This document shows positions 46,479 to 54,452 of a DNA stretch of 64,000 nt, piece by piece. The DNA is from Alteromonas macleodii. Lineage in GTDB: Bacteria; Pseudomonadota; Gammaproteobacteria; Enterobacterales; Alteromonadaceae. Numbering within the stretch: the first letter of the stretch is position 1; every line of letters begins with the position of its first letter. A program made the translations under genes and the position numbers. The notes below the pieces were generated by a model, which saw nothing but the letters and a program-made list of their open reading frames with translations, was not told the DNA's origin and made no database searches. The stretch spans positions 2,314,333-2,378,332 of the forward strand of contig NZ_LR812090.1 in the NCBI RefSeq assembly GCF_903772925.1, read 5' to 3'.

Positions 46479-47828
46479 GTGGAAGCACCAATAACTGTAG
46501 ATAGACTTAGGTTTCTTGTTTATAGCCTGAAAGAAAAGCTTTGGGTAAAACCTCTTGGGTTTTGCCTTCTATCTATTCTTGCCGTATTTCTAGCTAAAGT
46601 GGCTGACGGTACTTCACTAGCCGAGCATATCCCTGAAATCAAACCGGAATCGGTTGAGGCACTGCTCTCCATTATGGCATCGAGTATGATGGTAATTGCC
46701 ACATTCTCAGCAGGAACTATGGTTAACGCCTATGCATCAGCGAGTCAATCATCTACGCCTCGCTCCCTAAGCCTTATCATTTCTGACGATGTATCACAAA
46801 ATGCATTGTCGGTATTCATTGGCGCGTTTATTTATAGCGCGGTAGCGCTTACTGCAATGACCCAAGCTATTTTTAATAAGGCTGGGCTTTTCATATTATT
46901 TTGCTTAACGTGCTTAGCCTTTGTGGCGGTAATTTTAACCTTTATCCGATGGGTAGATAGCGTAGCTCGTTTAGGCCGTGTGGGGTCAACGCTATTAAAA
47001 GTAGAAAACGCCACGACACGGGCGATAAAAAACAGAATTAAAAGCCCCTGTCTGGGAGCTGTACCGCAAGAAGAAATAAAAGAGCAGGGGAGTTACGCTA
47101 TTTTCACTGACAAAGTAGGGTATATCCAGCTTATCGATATCGCGAAGCTACAAACTCTAGCAAAAAGCAAAGACTGCTTTATTAATGTTGCTTTACTACC
47201 CGGTGAATTTGTCACCCCAGAACGAGCATTAGCGTACTCAAATACAGAATTAAAAAACGATGAAGTTATCAGCGCCTTTACTATAGGCGAAGCTCGATCA
47301 TTTGAAGCAGACCCCAGGTTTGGATTTATTGTACTGGCTGAAATTGCATCTCGAGCATTGTCTCCATCTGTTAATGACCATGGTACAGCGATAAATGCTA
47401 TCAGTAGCATCACCAGATTGATGTTGCTGTGGCACAAACCTGTCTCCCAAGATAATAGTGTAAAGCATAAAGGTAGCGAGACGAGTGCTAATCGTCATTC
47501 AGAAAATGAAAACGACAAGGAACAAAGGCAAAATCAAAACGACAGTAAGTATGACCTCGTTTCATTACCCAAGTTGAGTGTCGACGATTTATTTGATGAC
47601 GCTTATACAAGTATTGCCAGAGATGGTGCGGCTAACATAGAAGTGGCCATACGAATTCAAAAGTCTCTCAACACTATTAAAGCCTGTTTCGAAAACAGCG
47701 ACACAGAGATAGATAAAGACTTCACCAATGCAGCGAACAAATTAGCTAAGCAGAGTTATGAGCGTGCAAAATTAGCATTAGACTATGCTGAAGATATAAA
47801 GCGAATTGAGCGTATTTATCAAAGCTAG
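46479..47828 (+). CDS. DUF2254 family inner-membrane protein
   Basis: A 449-aa protein with an N-terminal membrane region of about four TMs (residues about 25-155) and a soluble C-terminal part. Family features are SIMASSMMVIATFSAGTMVN, then QSSTPRSLSLIISDD, and later FGFIVLAEIASRALSPSVND. The soluble part carries a polar low-complexity insert of about 35 residues (ENENDKEQRQNQNDS, near 345-380). The function is unknown. It is the last gene before the gene-poor dif region. Confidence 0.85.
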   Translation: MEAPITVDRLRFLVYSLKEKLWVKPLGFCLLSILAVFLAKVADGTSLAEHIPEIKPESVEALLSIMASSMMVIATFSAGTMVNAYASASQSSTPRSLSLIISDDVSQNALSVFIGAFIYSAVALTAMTQAIFNKAGLFILFCLTCLAFVAVILTFIRWVDSVARLGRVGSTLLKVENATTRAIKNRIKSPCLGAVPQEEIKEQGSYAIFTDKVGYIQLIDIAKLQTLAKSKDCFINVALLPGEFVTPERALAYSNTELKNDEVISAFTIGEARSFEADPRFGFIVLAEIASRALSPSVNDHGTAINAISSITRLMLLWHKPVSQDNSVKHKGSETSANRHSENENDKEQRQNQNDSKYDLVSLPKLSVDDLFDDAYTSIARDGAANIEVAIRIQKSLNTIKACFENSDTEIDKDFTNAANKLAKQSYERAKLALDYAEDIKRIERIYQS

Positions 47829-48140
47829 ACCTTAACTAGATGCAGCATAAAACTAGATAGTTACAACCATTTCGGGTTTCTTTTAGATTATTGTTTTCAC
47901 ATTGTCTCAATAGTTACGATAGCTTAGTTATTTAAAATCACTTAGTTATTCGAGCAATTATTACTGTGAATTTGCTTGGTGTTATTGGAAAGCTTTATGT
48001 GTGCGAATTGAATCCATCAAAACAATGGTTCGTTGGTAGCTAATACTCAAACAATAAAAATACAAATCTACAAACATAATTATAGAAGTAGCACCTTATA
48101 GGTAAATACTTTGACAGCATATTCTAAAAAACCAACGTAA

Positions 48141-48204
48141 CGCTACGTGAATAAAAATATAAATTGTGAGGTGTAGTACACCAGATTTCACGTAGCGCAC
48201 GATT
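48141..48204. repeat. Imperfect palindrome, copy 1 (left of dif)
   Basis: Arms cgctacgtga (48141-48150) and tcacgtagcg (48188-48197), a perfect 10-bp inverted repeat around a 37-nt AT-rich loop. Its right half (48182-48204, cagatttcacgtagcg then cacgatt) recurs exactly at 49312-49334. Confidence 0.85.
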
Positions 48205-48410
48205 TAATTTCACGACTCAATTCATCGTTCCAAATCAAAACATCTCAGTAGTTTAAAATTAAAAGTACTCGCGTAAGTGAGATGTTGACGCACGAGCTTA
48301 AAGCTAAGCACTGGACCAACACAGCAGCCACGCATAAAAGTGTGTGAGTAATCACAGCCAACAAACCAACCAAATAGAGCGACATCAAGCCCTAATCTTC
48401 CATATATTTA

Positions 48411-48438
48411 ATTACGCATAATGTATATTATGTTAAAT
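48411..48438 (+). other. dif: dif, chromosome dimer resolution site (XerC/XerD)
   Basis: 28-bp site with left arm attacgcataa, central tgtata and right arm ttatgttaaat. Positions 5-28 are identical to E. coli dif; only three of the first four bases differ. XerC binds the left arm and XerD the right, resolving chromosome dimers under FtsK control. It defines the terminus region of this chromosome. It lies in a gene-poor stretch, as usual. The match is long enough that chance is very unlikely. Confidence 0.96.
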
Positions 48439-48717
48439 AGAGTATTAAAACAGAATAAAGAAAGGCGCTCGAAGATTAACGCTGTCCCAATGAACTAACC
48501 TTCTACATGTGATTCATTTGTGCCGTGTTTAAAGAGAATTATTACTAGGAATTTAAGCCTCAATAACCATAGCGATATTCACATATGCCAGCGATATAAC
48601 TGCGAGCCTTTTATAAGCTTTAATAGACTGTGTATTTAATTTGAGTTCTCTTTTATCTTCATTATTTAGGGCTGTTTAAATCTATTCGTTTAAAAGAACT
48701 CTCTATGGAGGAATAAT

Positions 48718-48735
48718 ATGCTTTATGCGTTTTGA
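48718..48735 (+). other. Five-codon ORF with strong Shine-Dalgarno
   Basis: ggagg at 48708-48712 is ideally spaced from an ATG at 48718 (MLYAF, then TGA). The same frame continues after the TGA as ALWVKTNAGNRCLWFLIN before TAA, so this may be the start of a decayed gene or a leader peptide. Confidence 0.35.
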
Positions 48736-49100
48736 GCTCTTTGGGTAAAAACTAACGCTGGTAATAGATGTCTATGGTTTTTAATTAACTAATAAATGCT
48801 AGGCCGCTGGAATGCTTTTCCAAATATTCGCGTTTTCATCGATATAGTTATTCAAGGATTAAGAAACTTATGAAGGTCGTTTCGAATAATATAATTAAAC
48901 TAAGCAAAGCGTATCTATTTAGGAATAGCGCTAGTGTTAGGTGCTTGAAAGTTTTCAATTAGTGACTGGCGATGTTCGCGACTAAAAATAACGTTCGTAG
49001 AAGTTAGGCCCAATTAGCACTACGAATATAAAGCATTTAGTTTAGCTGCCACGTTAATTTTAAGCGCAAAGGCAAAAGTATGACTTATAAAAACTATCAC

Positions 49101-49247
49101 CTATTCCTTTTTGAAAGAGTGAAAAATCTGACTCCCTAGGTCAAACCAGTTGCTACCATCGTCTAGTACCAACACTTCATCAGGCATAATTTCCCCAGGT
49201 AAAATATAGACTGGGAATACAGATTTCCAAGCTATATATTCATGCAT
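49101..49247 (-). CDS. Small ORF (48 aa), gene remnant or small protein
   Basis: ATG at 49247 and TAG at 49101-49103 on the minus strand give MHEYIAWKSVFPVYILPGEI, then MPDEVLVLDDGSNWFDLGSQ and IFHSFKKE. The composition is protein-like (Trp, Pro, acidic turns, an amphipathic end) and unlike random AT-rich translation. I do not recognise it. It lies between dif and the right-hand palindrome, so it could be the cargo or remnant of an integrated element. Confidence 0.45.
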   Translation of the reverse strand: MHEYIAWKSVFPVYILPGEIMPDEVLVLDDGSNWFDLGSQIFHSFKKE

Positions 49248-49270
49248 TTTGGCGCTCAATATTTAGGCGC

Positions 49271-49334
49271 CGCTACGTAAAATCTGAAGCAACATTAGGG
49301 GCATTGCCTTACAGATTTCACGTAGCGCACGATT
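49271..49334. repeat. Imperfect palindrome, copy 2 (right of dif)
   Basis: Arms cgctacgtaaaatctg (49271-49286) and cagatttcacgtagcg (49312-49327) match at 15 of 16 positions around a 25-nt loop. The right half with its cacgatt extension is identical over 23 bp to copy 1. The pair lies in the same orientation 1130 bp apart and brackets dif. Confidence 0.85.
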
Positions 49335-49541
49335 GATAAATGGGGGTAAATTGAACAATATCGGCCTACAAACGCCGTTAAAGCCAATATAGCGACAGAG
49401 TTTTTTAGTTTTTGTGTTGCTTGCTTGTACATATTGCGGTTATAACTGTTCGTATATACAGCGTTATGGTAGGGTGTCACACTGTGATCGGCAAAGGTAG
49501 GGTTAAGCAAATTATGCGTTTCAGTGAAATAGGCCCTTATG

Positions 49542-49575
49542 TTCACGCATGATAATTACAGTTATCATGCGTGAA
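49542..49575. repeat. Perfect 14-bp inverted repeat with 6-bp spacer before the recombinase
   Basis: ttcacgcatgataa (49542-49555), ttacag, ttatcatgcgtgaa (49562-49575). Two symmetric arms around a 6-bp spacer is the layout of a tyrosine-recombinase core site, such as dif, but it could equally be an operator for the recombinase gene that starts 80 bp downstream. Confidence 0.85.
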
Positions 49576-49654
49576 TTATCAAAAATATCAGTACTTTACA
49601 GTATTTCCAACAATCTAGCATAATACACACATATCGTGGCTACCGGGTTATTTA

Positions 49655-50911
49655 ATGTCTTCAAAACCAAACAATTTGCACTTATCTGGGCGCAGAATGA
49701 CTAAAGGCGTTACTAATAATTCTTCGATGAAAATTAAAAAGAGCACTGATAAAGCAAGTTATCCCTCAAACTCAACTGTAGTTGCTAATACTGCCGATAG
49801 TTATTTTACCAAGTCCGAACCTAAGGTACAGTTTTCAAGTAGTGCTACTGAGACTCAAGAAACATCATCCCTCCAGGTAACGTCTAATGACAAGAGTTTC
49901 GAAAATTACTACCAGCAATACTATCAGGACATTTTTACTAAACTTCCTTATAACACACAGCGTGCCTATATAAGTGACTATAACGAATTTGCAATTTTTT
50001 GCAGACAGCACGGCTTTGATGGTTTCAAAAACGATTTTGAACACAATGAAATCTGCATAAAAAATTATGTAGAAGAGTTGTGTCGTTCTCCCCTAGCCTA
50101 TAGAACCATAAAGCGTCGCCTATCCGCACTTAGTAAATTTCTTGGCGTTGCCAAGTTACCTAATCCCATTATTAGGTCAGCGTACTTAAGAGACTTTATT
50201 CGACTGTCACTAATTGAAAATAGAAAGTATAGGCTCTCACATAAACAAGCGGTTCCTCTTACTATCGATATGGTCGAACAGATTAACAATGCAATAATTC
50301 CAGATTCATTGCTGGAACTACGCGACCTCGCTATTATTAATTTGATGTTCGATGCCTTGCTACGCGCCGATGAGCTAGTGAGAGTTTGTGTTGAGGATAT
50401 ATCTGCTCGAAATAACACACTGCTCGTTGTTTCATCTAAAAGCGATCAAACTGGCCAGGGCCAATATCGTTACGTTTCGTCTAGTACCATTTCTATGGTT
50501 CAAGAATATATCAACGAAGCAAATATAGACCCAAAGTCCAAAACTCAAAGACTACCTTCTGATTTACGCGGCTTGCACAAAGGCATTTTGTTCAGGCGAC
50601 TTACGAATCATAAAACTGCACTTTTACCTTTTGACGAAAACATACCAAGCCATAAGGCTAACGTACTTAACTACTCGAGCGTATACAGAATTTGGCAACG
50701 CATTGCTCATCGTGCTGGTATTAGTGAAAACATTACACCACATAGTGGTCGTGTCGGAGGTGCGGTTTCTCTTGCAGAAGATGGGGCATCTCTGCCTGAG
50801 CTTCAACTAGCTGGGGGCTGGCAATCACCTGAAATGCCCGGTCATTATACAAAACAAGCCAACGTAAAACGTGGTGGAATGGCAAAATTATCGGCGAAAC
50901 GAAAAAGATAA
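49655..50911 (+). CDS. Tyrosine recombinase/site-specific integrase
   Basis: A 418-aa DNA-cutting recombinase. The catalytic set is complete by eye: Arg237 (LLRADELVRV), Lys262 (SSKSDQTGQ), His363-x-x-Arg366 (PHSGRVGG), Trp389 (LAGGWQSPE) and the nucleophile Tyr398 (GHYTKQ). The SAM-like core-binding domain covers about 85-165 (LPYNTQRAYISDYNEFAIF). The first 80 residues are Ser/Thr/Asn-rich and probably disordered. It sits 1.2 kb from dif in gene-poor DNA with palindromes, so it may belong to a small integrative element. The start is uncertain: ATG 49655 has no clear ribosome binding site; 49697 and 49727 are alternatives. Confidence 0.9.
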   Translation: MSSKPNNLHLSGRRMTKGVTNNSSMKIKKSTDKASYPSNSTVVANTADSYFTKSEPKVQFSSSATETQETSSLQVTSNDKSFENYYQQYYQDIFTKLPYNTQRAYISDYNEFAIFCRQHGFDGFKNDFEHNEICIKNYVEELCRSPLAYRTIKRRLSALSKFLGVAKLPNPIIRSAYLRDFIRLSLIENRKYRLSHKQAVPLTIDMVEQINNAIIPDSLLELRDLAIINLMFDALLRADELVRVCVEDISARNNTLLVVSSKSDQTGQGQYRYVSSSTISMVQEYINEANIDPKSKTQRLPSDLRGLHKGILFRRLTNHKTALLPFDENIPSHKANVLNYSSVYRIWQRIAHRAGISENITPHSGRVGGAVSLAEDGASLPELQLAGGWQSPEMPGHYTKQANVKRGGMAKLSAKRKR

Positions 50912-51132
50912 ATATCGGTAAAACAACAAGATACAACCACAAAATGTTACGCGTAACCAAAATTAGTATTTATATTCTCACTCACCTACTCTCTTTATCA
51001 ACATACCAATCTGAATTGCCATAACGCGCGTATTTATATTGCATGGTTAAATTGTTTTCTACAGTTTTTGGCACTAACTCAACAACTAGTTAGTTAAAAA
51101 ATAGTAGAACGCACAAAATAAAGGAGTTATAT
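50912..51132. promoter_or_regulatory. Region between recombinase and hypothetical gene
   Basis: Contains a degenerate dif-like string at 51026-51052 (gcgcgtatttatatt then gcatggttaaat) with small indels relative to dif, and a 7-bp inverted repeat actaact (51073-51079) / agttagt (51088-51094) followed by an AT-rich stretch and the ribosome binding site aaggag (51121-51126) of the next gene. Confidence 0.4.
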
Positions 51133-51483
51133 ATGAGTAGTGGTATTGATACTAAGCATGGAAAATTACTCGCGGAGTTGGTTGTCCCTTCTTCCTCATG
51201 GAAAGTCCAGCCAGAGAAACAAGACCCCTTTAAATCGCAAGAAGCTGCAATTGATTATTTAAAATCTAACAACGAGCCGTTATATCTTCATGTTCCCCTT
51301 GCGCAGTCTGACGATTTTGTTCGTATTTGTGTTACATCTCGCGGTGATGATGCCGTATTCACAATCAAAGACATCAATAAAGGCGGTGAGACGTCTGTGC
51401 ATTATTCACATATAAAAAATCTAGAAAGTACCATTAGAAGTCTAGTCTTAGAATGTTGCGATCAAAAAATCAAAGCCCTTTAA
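51133..51483 (+). CDS. Hypothetical protein, small soluble
   Basis: A 116-aa protein with no signal peptide or TM. A strong ribosome binding site (aaggagttatat) supports the ATG at 51133. The middle part has alternating strands (PLYLHVPLAQSDDFVRICVT, DDAVFTIKDINKGGETSVHY). I do not recognise the family. It ends in a terminator that overlaps the last codons and is shared with the convergent stress gene. Confidence 0.7.
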   Translation: MSSGIDTKHGKLLAELVVPSSSWKVQPEKQDPFKSQEAAIDYLKSNNEPLYLHVPLAQSDDFVRICVTSRGDDAVFTIKDINKGGETSVHYSHIKNLESTIRSLVLECCDQKIKAL

Positions 51484-51496
51484 ACAGGGCTTTTTT
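51472..51496 (+). terminator. Terminator overlapping the 3' end of the hypothetical gene
   Basis: Perfect 8-bp stem aaagccct (51472-51479) / agggcttt (51486-51493), T run on the + strand. The stop codon lies in the loop. It probably serves both convergent genes. Confidence 0.88.
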
Positions 51497-51518
51497 ATCT
51501 CTCAATCGTAGTATTAAG

Positions 51519-51941
51519 TTATACTTTCACAGCTAGCACGTCGGTTTTAACGCCATGTAAAACCGCATTAGCTGTGGAGCCTAGCAGTAACCTTAGCCCG
51601 CTTTGGCCATGGGTTCCTACAACAATCAGGTCTGCACTAATTTTCTCAGCCATGTGATGAATTTCATCCGCTGGCGAACCAATCTCGACGTTTATATGGC
51701 TGTAAGGAATATCGTGTTTTGCGGCGACATCCTTTAACTGCCTTTGTGCCTGCTCCCTTACCTCTTCGGAAAAGTCTCTTTCTAAGAATAATCCATAAGG
51801 CTCAACATTAGTTTGTGGATAAGCAACATATAACAAATGAATCTTATGGCTGTTACCGGCTATAGCAATCGCTTTTTCCACTACAAGTTCGTAATCAGAA
51901 TATATATCAATGGGTACTAGTATGGTTTCATAGCTTTGCAC
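51519..51941 (-). CDS. Universal stress protein, UspA family
   Basis: A 140-aa cytoplasmic protein with a Rossmann-like USP fold. The start MQSYETILVPIDIYSDYE has the family beta1-Asp, and the C-terminal segment LIVVGTHGQSGLRLLLGST, then ANAVLHGVKTDVLAVKV, is typical of UspA-type proteins. The motif spacing is one residue shorter than the ATP-binding G2xG9xG(S/T), so ATP binding is uncertain. It is monocistronic. Confidence 0.9.
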   Translation of the reverse strand: MQSYETILVPIDIYSDYELVVEKAIAIAGNSHKIHLLYVAYPQTNVEPYGLFLERDFSEEVREQAQRQLKDVAAKHDIPYSHINVEIGSPADEIHHMAEKISADLIVVGTHGQSGLRLLLGSTANAVLHGVKTDVLAVKV

Positions 51942-52125
51942 TTTTACTCTCCTCAGCCTTGTATTGTTAAGATTTTCGAGGCAACTGTTTTTTAGTACTT
52001 CACATAGTAAAGCCTTACAAATATATATTCATTGCGCTAGGTCAATGTTTAGACTGCAAACTCGTTCATACTTAATTCTACGCACATAGCTTTTTACAAA
52101 CGTTAAACGTGTGAGGGGGAACGAT

Positions 52126-52599
52126 ATGAAAACAACAATAATAGTTTTAGCAACACTTTTTCTTTTTGCCTGCGACCAGGGACCGAAGTCGCCTCGCGGT
52201 TTTAGCTTACCGGAAGGTAACATGAAGCAAGGTTATCAGGTATTTAAGAAATATCAGTGCCAAGACTGCCATAGAATAGCTGGGGATAAAGAGCCGGAGG
52301 ACGCTCAGTATTTAGTGGCAAAGCCCATTCCACTAGGTGGAAGTAGCGGTCGAATTAAGACATATGCAGAGTTAGTAACGAGTATTATTAACCCTTCACA
52401 CAAGCTTACGCCTCGTCAGCCTGCCAGCTTTACGAGTGAAGATGGAGTTTCATTAATGCGGGTAGTGAATGACGAATTGACGGTTTCTGAACTTATTGAT
52501 TTAGTTGCATACCTTCAGCCTAAATATAAAGTAGCGCCTTATAGAACCAGTGACTATCGCTTGTATCAATTGCGTATACCCGAAAAGTCCAATGAGTAG
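52126..52599 (+). CDS. c-type cytochrome lipoprotein
   Basis: A 157-aa protein. I start at ATG 52126, with gagggg (52113-52118) as a strong ribosome binding site; the GTG at 52111 would place residues before the signal peptide. MKTTIIVLATLFLFACDQG is a lipoprotein signal with lipobox LFAC, so the protein should be anchored in the outer or inner membrane facing the periplasm. One heme site CQDCH (YQCQDCHRIAGDKE) follows. A likely axial Met is in SLMRVVND or at the start of the domain; not certain. An electron-transfer partner is not evident. Confidence 0.85.
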   Translation: MKTTIIVLATLFLFACDQGPKSPRGFSLPEGNMKQGYQVFKKYQCQDCHRIAGDKEPEDAQYLVAKPIPLGGSSGRIKTYAELVTSIINPSHKLTPRQPASFTSEDGVSLMRVVNDELTVSELIDLVAYLQPKYKVAPYRTSDYRLYQLRIPEKSNE

Positions 52600-52623
52600 C
52601 GGCACCATATCTAGTTGCTAATA

Positions 52624-52684
52624 ACCACTAAGCCAAGCCTTCGAATTTCTATGTAATTGAAAAGCTGGCTTAGTGGTGTTTTGT
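52624..52684. terminator. Long stem-loop between convergent genes
   Basis: Perfect 11-bp arms accactaagcc (52624-52634) and ggcttagtggt (52667-52677) with a 32-nt loop, followed by gttttgtatt. Position between convergent cytochrome and glutamate-synthase-like genes suggests a bidirectional terminator. Confidence 0.5.
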
Positions 52685-52820
52685 ATTGCGCGTTTTGTCT
52701 TGCCCGTTATAGGTTGCGCTGTCATTTTGGTTAACTAACAAGGTTACCGGCTTAGCAAAACAATTCCGTGCACAGACTTTTATCCTGCAAACCAGTCATT
52801 TGCTTACTCATAAGCAAACA

Positions 52821-54452
52821 CTATGATACGTCCTTCGTTTCTGTTTCTATTTCAGCTAACAAACTACAGGGCATAAAACTTTGGGCGTTTGCTTCTTTTA
52901 AATGAAGTTTAAACCTGTCGGGTACATCGTCAGTTAGAAAGCTGCCCGTTTTAACCAGTGGGAAAATTTCGTCATAACGGGCAACATTGCATTGATCAAC
53001 CCGTCTAAAAATATGGGTACGATTCAGTTCACTGGTTTTAACATGGCCGGTTGACGACAAGATATCCATCAATGCATGAATAGTCTTTTTATGAAAGCGG
53101 TACACACGTTCATACTTATCTTCAACGTTTAAACCTTTTGCTAACTTAGGGTCTTGAGTAGCAACACCGGTCGGGCATTTATTTGTATTGCAGGATAACG
53201 ACTGTACACAACCAAGTGCCAGCATCATCCCCCTGGCGCTGTTACAAATATCCGCTCCCAAGCTCAGATTTTTGGCTAACTGAAAGGCGGTAATAATCTT
53301 GCCCGATGCTATTACTTTAATTTTGTCACGCAGTCCAAAACCTGTAAGGCAGTCATCCACAAAAGCGAGTGCTTCACGTAGCGGAAAGCCAATAGAATTA
53401 GTATATTCAAGTGGCGCAGCTCCTGTACCGCCTTCGCCGCCATCAACCGTAATAAAGTCCGGTGTAACACCTTTTTCTACCATCGCTTTGCACATAGCAA
53501 TAAATTCGCTTTTTCTGCCAAGGGCGAGTTTAATTCCCACCGGTTTATAACCACTTAACTCTCTAAGCTGGCTAATGAAATCAACCATTTCTAACGGTGT
53601 CGAAAAAGCTTTGTGTCTAGGTGGAGAATCGACTTGGGTACCAGGCTCAACGCCTCTTATTTCAGCTATTTCTGGGGTGTTTTTATATGCAGGAAGAATT
53701 CCGCCGTGCCCGGGCTTAGCCCCTTGGCTCAGCTTTATTTCTATCATTTTAACATTTTCGAGATTGGCTTTTTCTTCGAACAAATCAGGGTCGAAACCGC
53801 CATCCTTGGTTCGACATCCAAAGTAGCCCGTACCGATTTGCCACACAATATCGCCGCCGTTTTCAAGGTGATACGGGGTCAAGCCGCCCTCGCCTGTGTT
53901 GTGGTAAAACTTACCCTTCGCTGCACCTTTATTGAGCGCTAAAATAGCATTTCTCGATAAACTACCAAAACTCATGGCACTGATATTAAGCACACTAGCG
54001 CGATACGGTTTTTTACAATGGGGACCTCCAACCAAAACGCGAGGGTCCTCATCCATATCCTCTACTTCTCTGGCGGATAGAGAGTGACCAATCCATTCAT
54101 AACCATCTTTATAAGTATCTAGTTGGGTGCCGAAAGGTACCGTTTCTCTACTATTTTTTGCTCGTTGATAGACAATAGAGCGAAACATGCGGGAAATAGG
54201 CGTACCGCCAGTGTCTGTTTCTATAATGTATTGCTGGATGTAGGGTCTTAAACCTTCTACCGTCCAGCGCACTCTGCCTATTAGTGGGAAGTTTTTCAAG
54301 ATGGCGTGTTTAGTTTGGAAGGCGTCGTAAAGACCAAAAATCAATAGCGTGACAGATAAAAGCAAAAACCACCACACCGGCGCCCAGAGTAAGCCAATTA
54401 CTACATTAAAGGCGACCAGCAAGATGAGTATGGTTAAAATAGTTAAACGCAT
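52821..54452 (-). CDS. FMN-binding glutamate synthase family protein, membrane-anchored
   Basis: A 543-aa protein equivalent to the FMN/Fe-S synthase domain of glutamate synthase without the amidotransferase or GltD parts. Residues 1 to about 40 form one or two TM segments (LTILTILILLVAFNVVIGLL). The catalytic domain has SAMSFGSLSRNAILALNKGA, KLSQGAKPGHGGILP, TVDGGEGGTGAAPLEY and the 3Fe-4S-type cluster cysteines CVQSLSCNTNKCPTGVATQD. The substrate is unknown; ammonia-dependent glutamate synthesis or another FMN reaction is possible. It is monocistronic. Confidence 0.9.
   Translation of the reverse strand: MRLTILTILILLVAFNVVIGLLWAPVWWFLLLSVTLLIFGLYDAFQTKHAILKNFPLIGRVRWTVEGLRPYIQQYIIETDTGGTPISRMFRSIVYQRAKNSRETVPFGTQLDTYKDGYEWIGHSLSAREVEDMDEDPRVLVGGPHCKKPYRASVLNISAMSFGSLSRNAILALNKGAAKGKFYHNTGEGGLTPYHLENGGDIVWQIGTGYFGCRTKDGGFDPDLFEEKANLENVKMIEIKLSQGAKPGHGGILPAYKNTPEIAEIRGVEPGTQVDSPPRHKAFSTPLEMVDFISQLRELSGYKPVGIKLALGRKSEFIAMCKAMVEKGVTPDFITVDGGEGGTGAAPLEYTNSIGFPLREALAFVDDCLTGFGLRDKIKVIASGKIITAFQLAKNLSLGADICNSARGMMLALGCVQSLSCNTNKCPTGVATQDPKLAKGLNVEDKYERVYRFHKKTIHALMDILSSTGHVKTSELNRTHIFRRVDQCNVARYDEIFPLVKTGSFLTDDVPDRFKLHLKEANAQSFMPCSLLAEIETETKDVS

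Larger units (their letters stand above)
47829..49654. other. Gene-poor terminus region around dif
   Basis: About 1.8 kb with no full-length gene, AT-rich, with stops in all frames. It contains the dif site, two related imperfect palindromes, a 48-codon minus-strand ORF, a Shine-Dalgarno-led 5-codon ORF at 48718-48735 and a perfect 14-bp inverted repeat before the recombinase gene; each is listed separately. The rest looks like decayed or regulatory DNA. Confidence 0.7.

Noticed and set aside
48141..49334. Integron attC sites
   Set aside because: The palindromes lack the RYYYAAC and GTTRRRY core boxes, and the nearby recombinase lacks any visible IntI-specific insert, so these are not standard attC sites.
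49295..49546. 83-codon minus-strand frame upstream of the recombinase
   Set aside because: It begins at a GTG inside the 14-bp palindrome, ends within the repeat and has poor codon and composition character; a non-coding shadow of structured DNA is more likely.
53375..53385. An 11-mer ttcacgtagcg shared with the dif-flanking repeats
   Set aside because: It lies inside the coding sequence of the glutamate-synthase-like gene without the rest of the repeat or an inverted partner, so chance is the simplest explanation.
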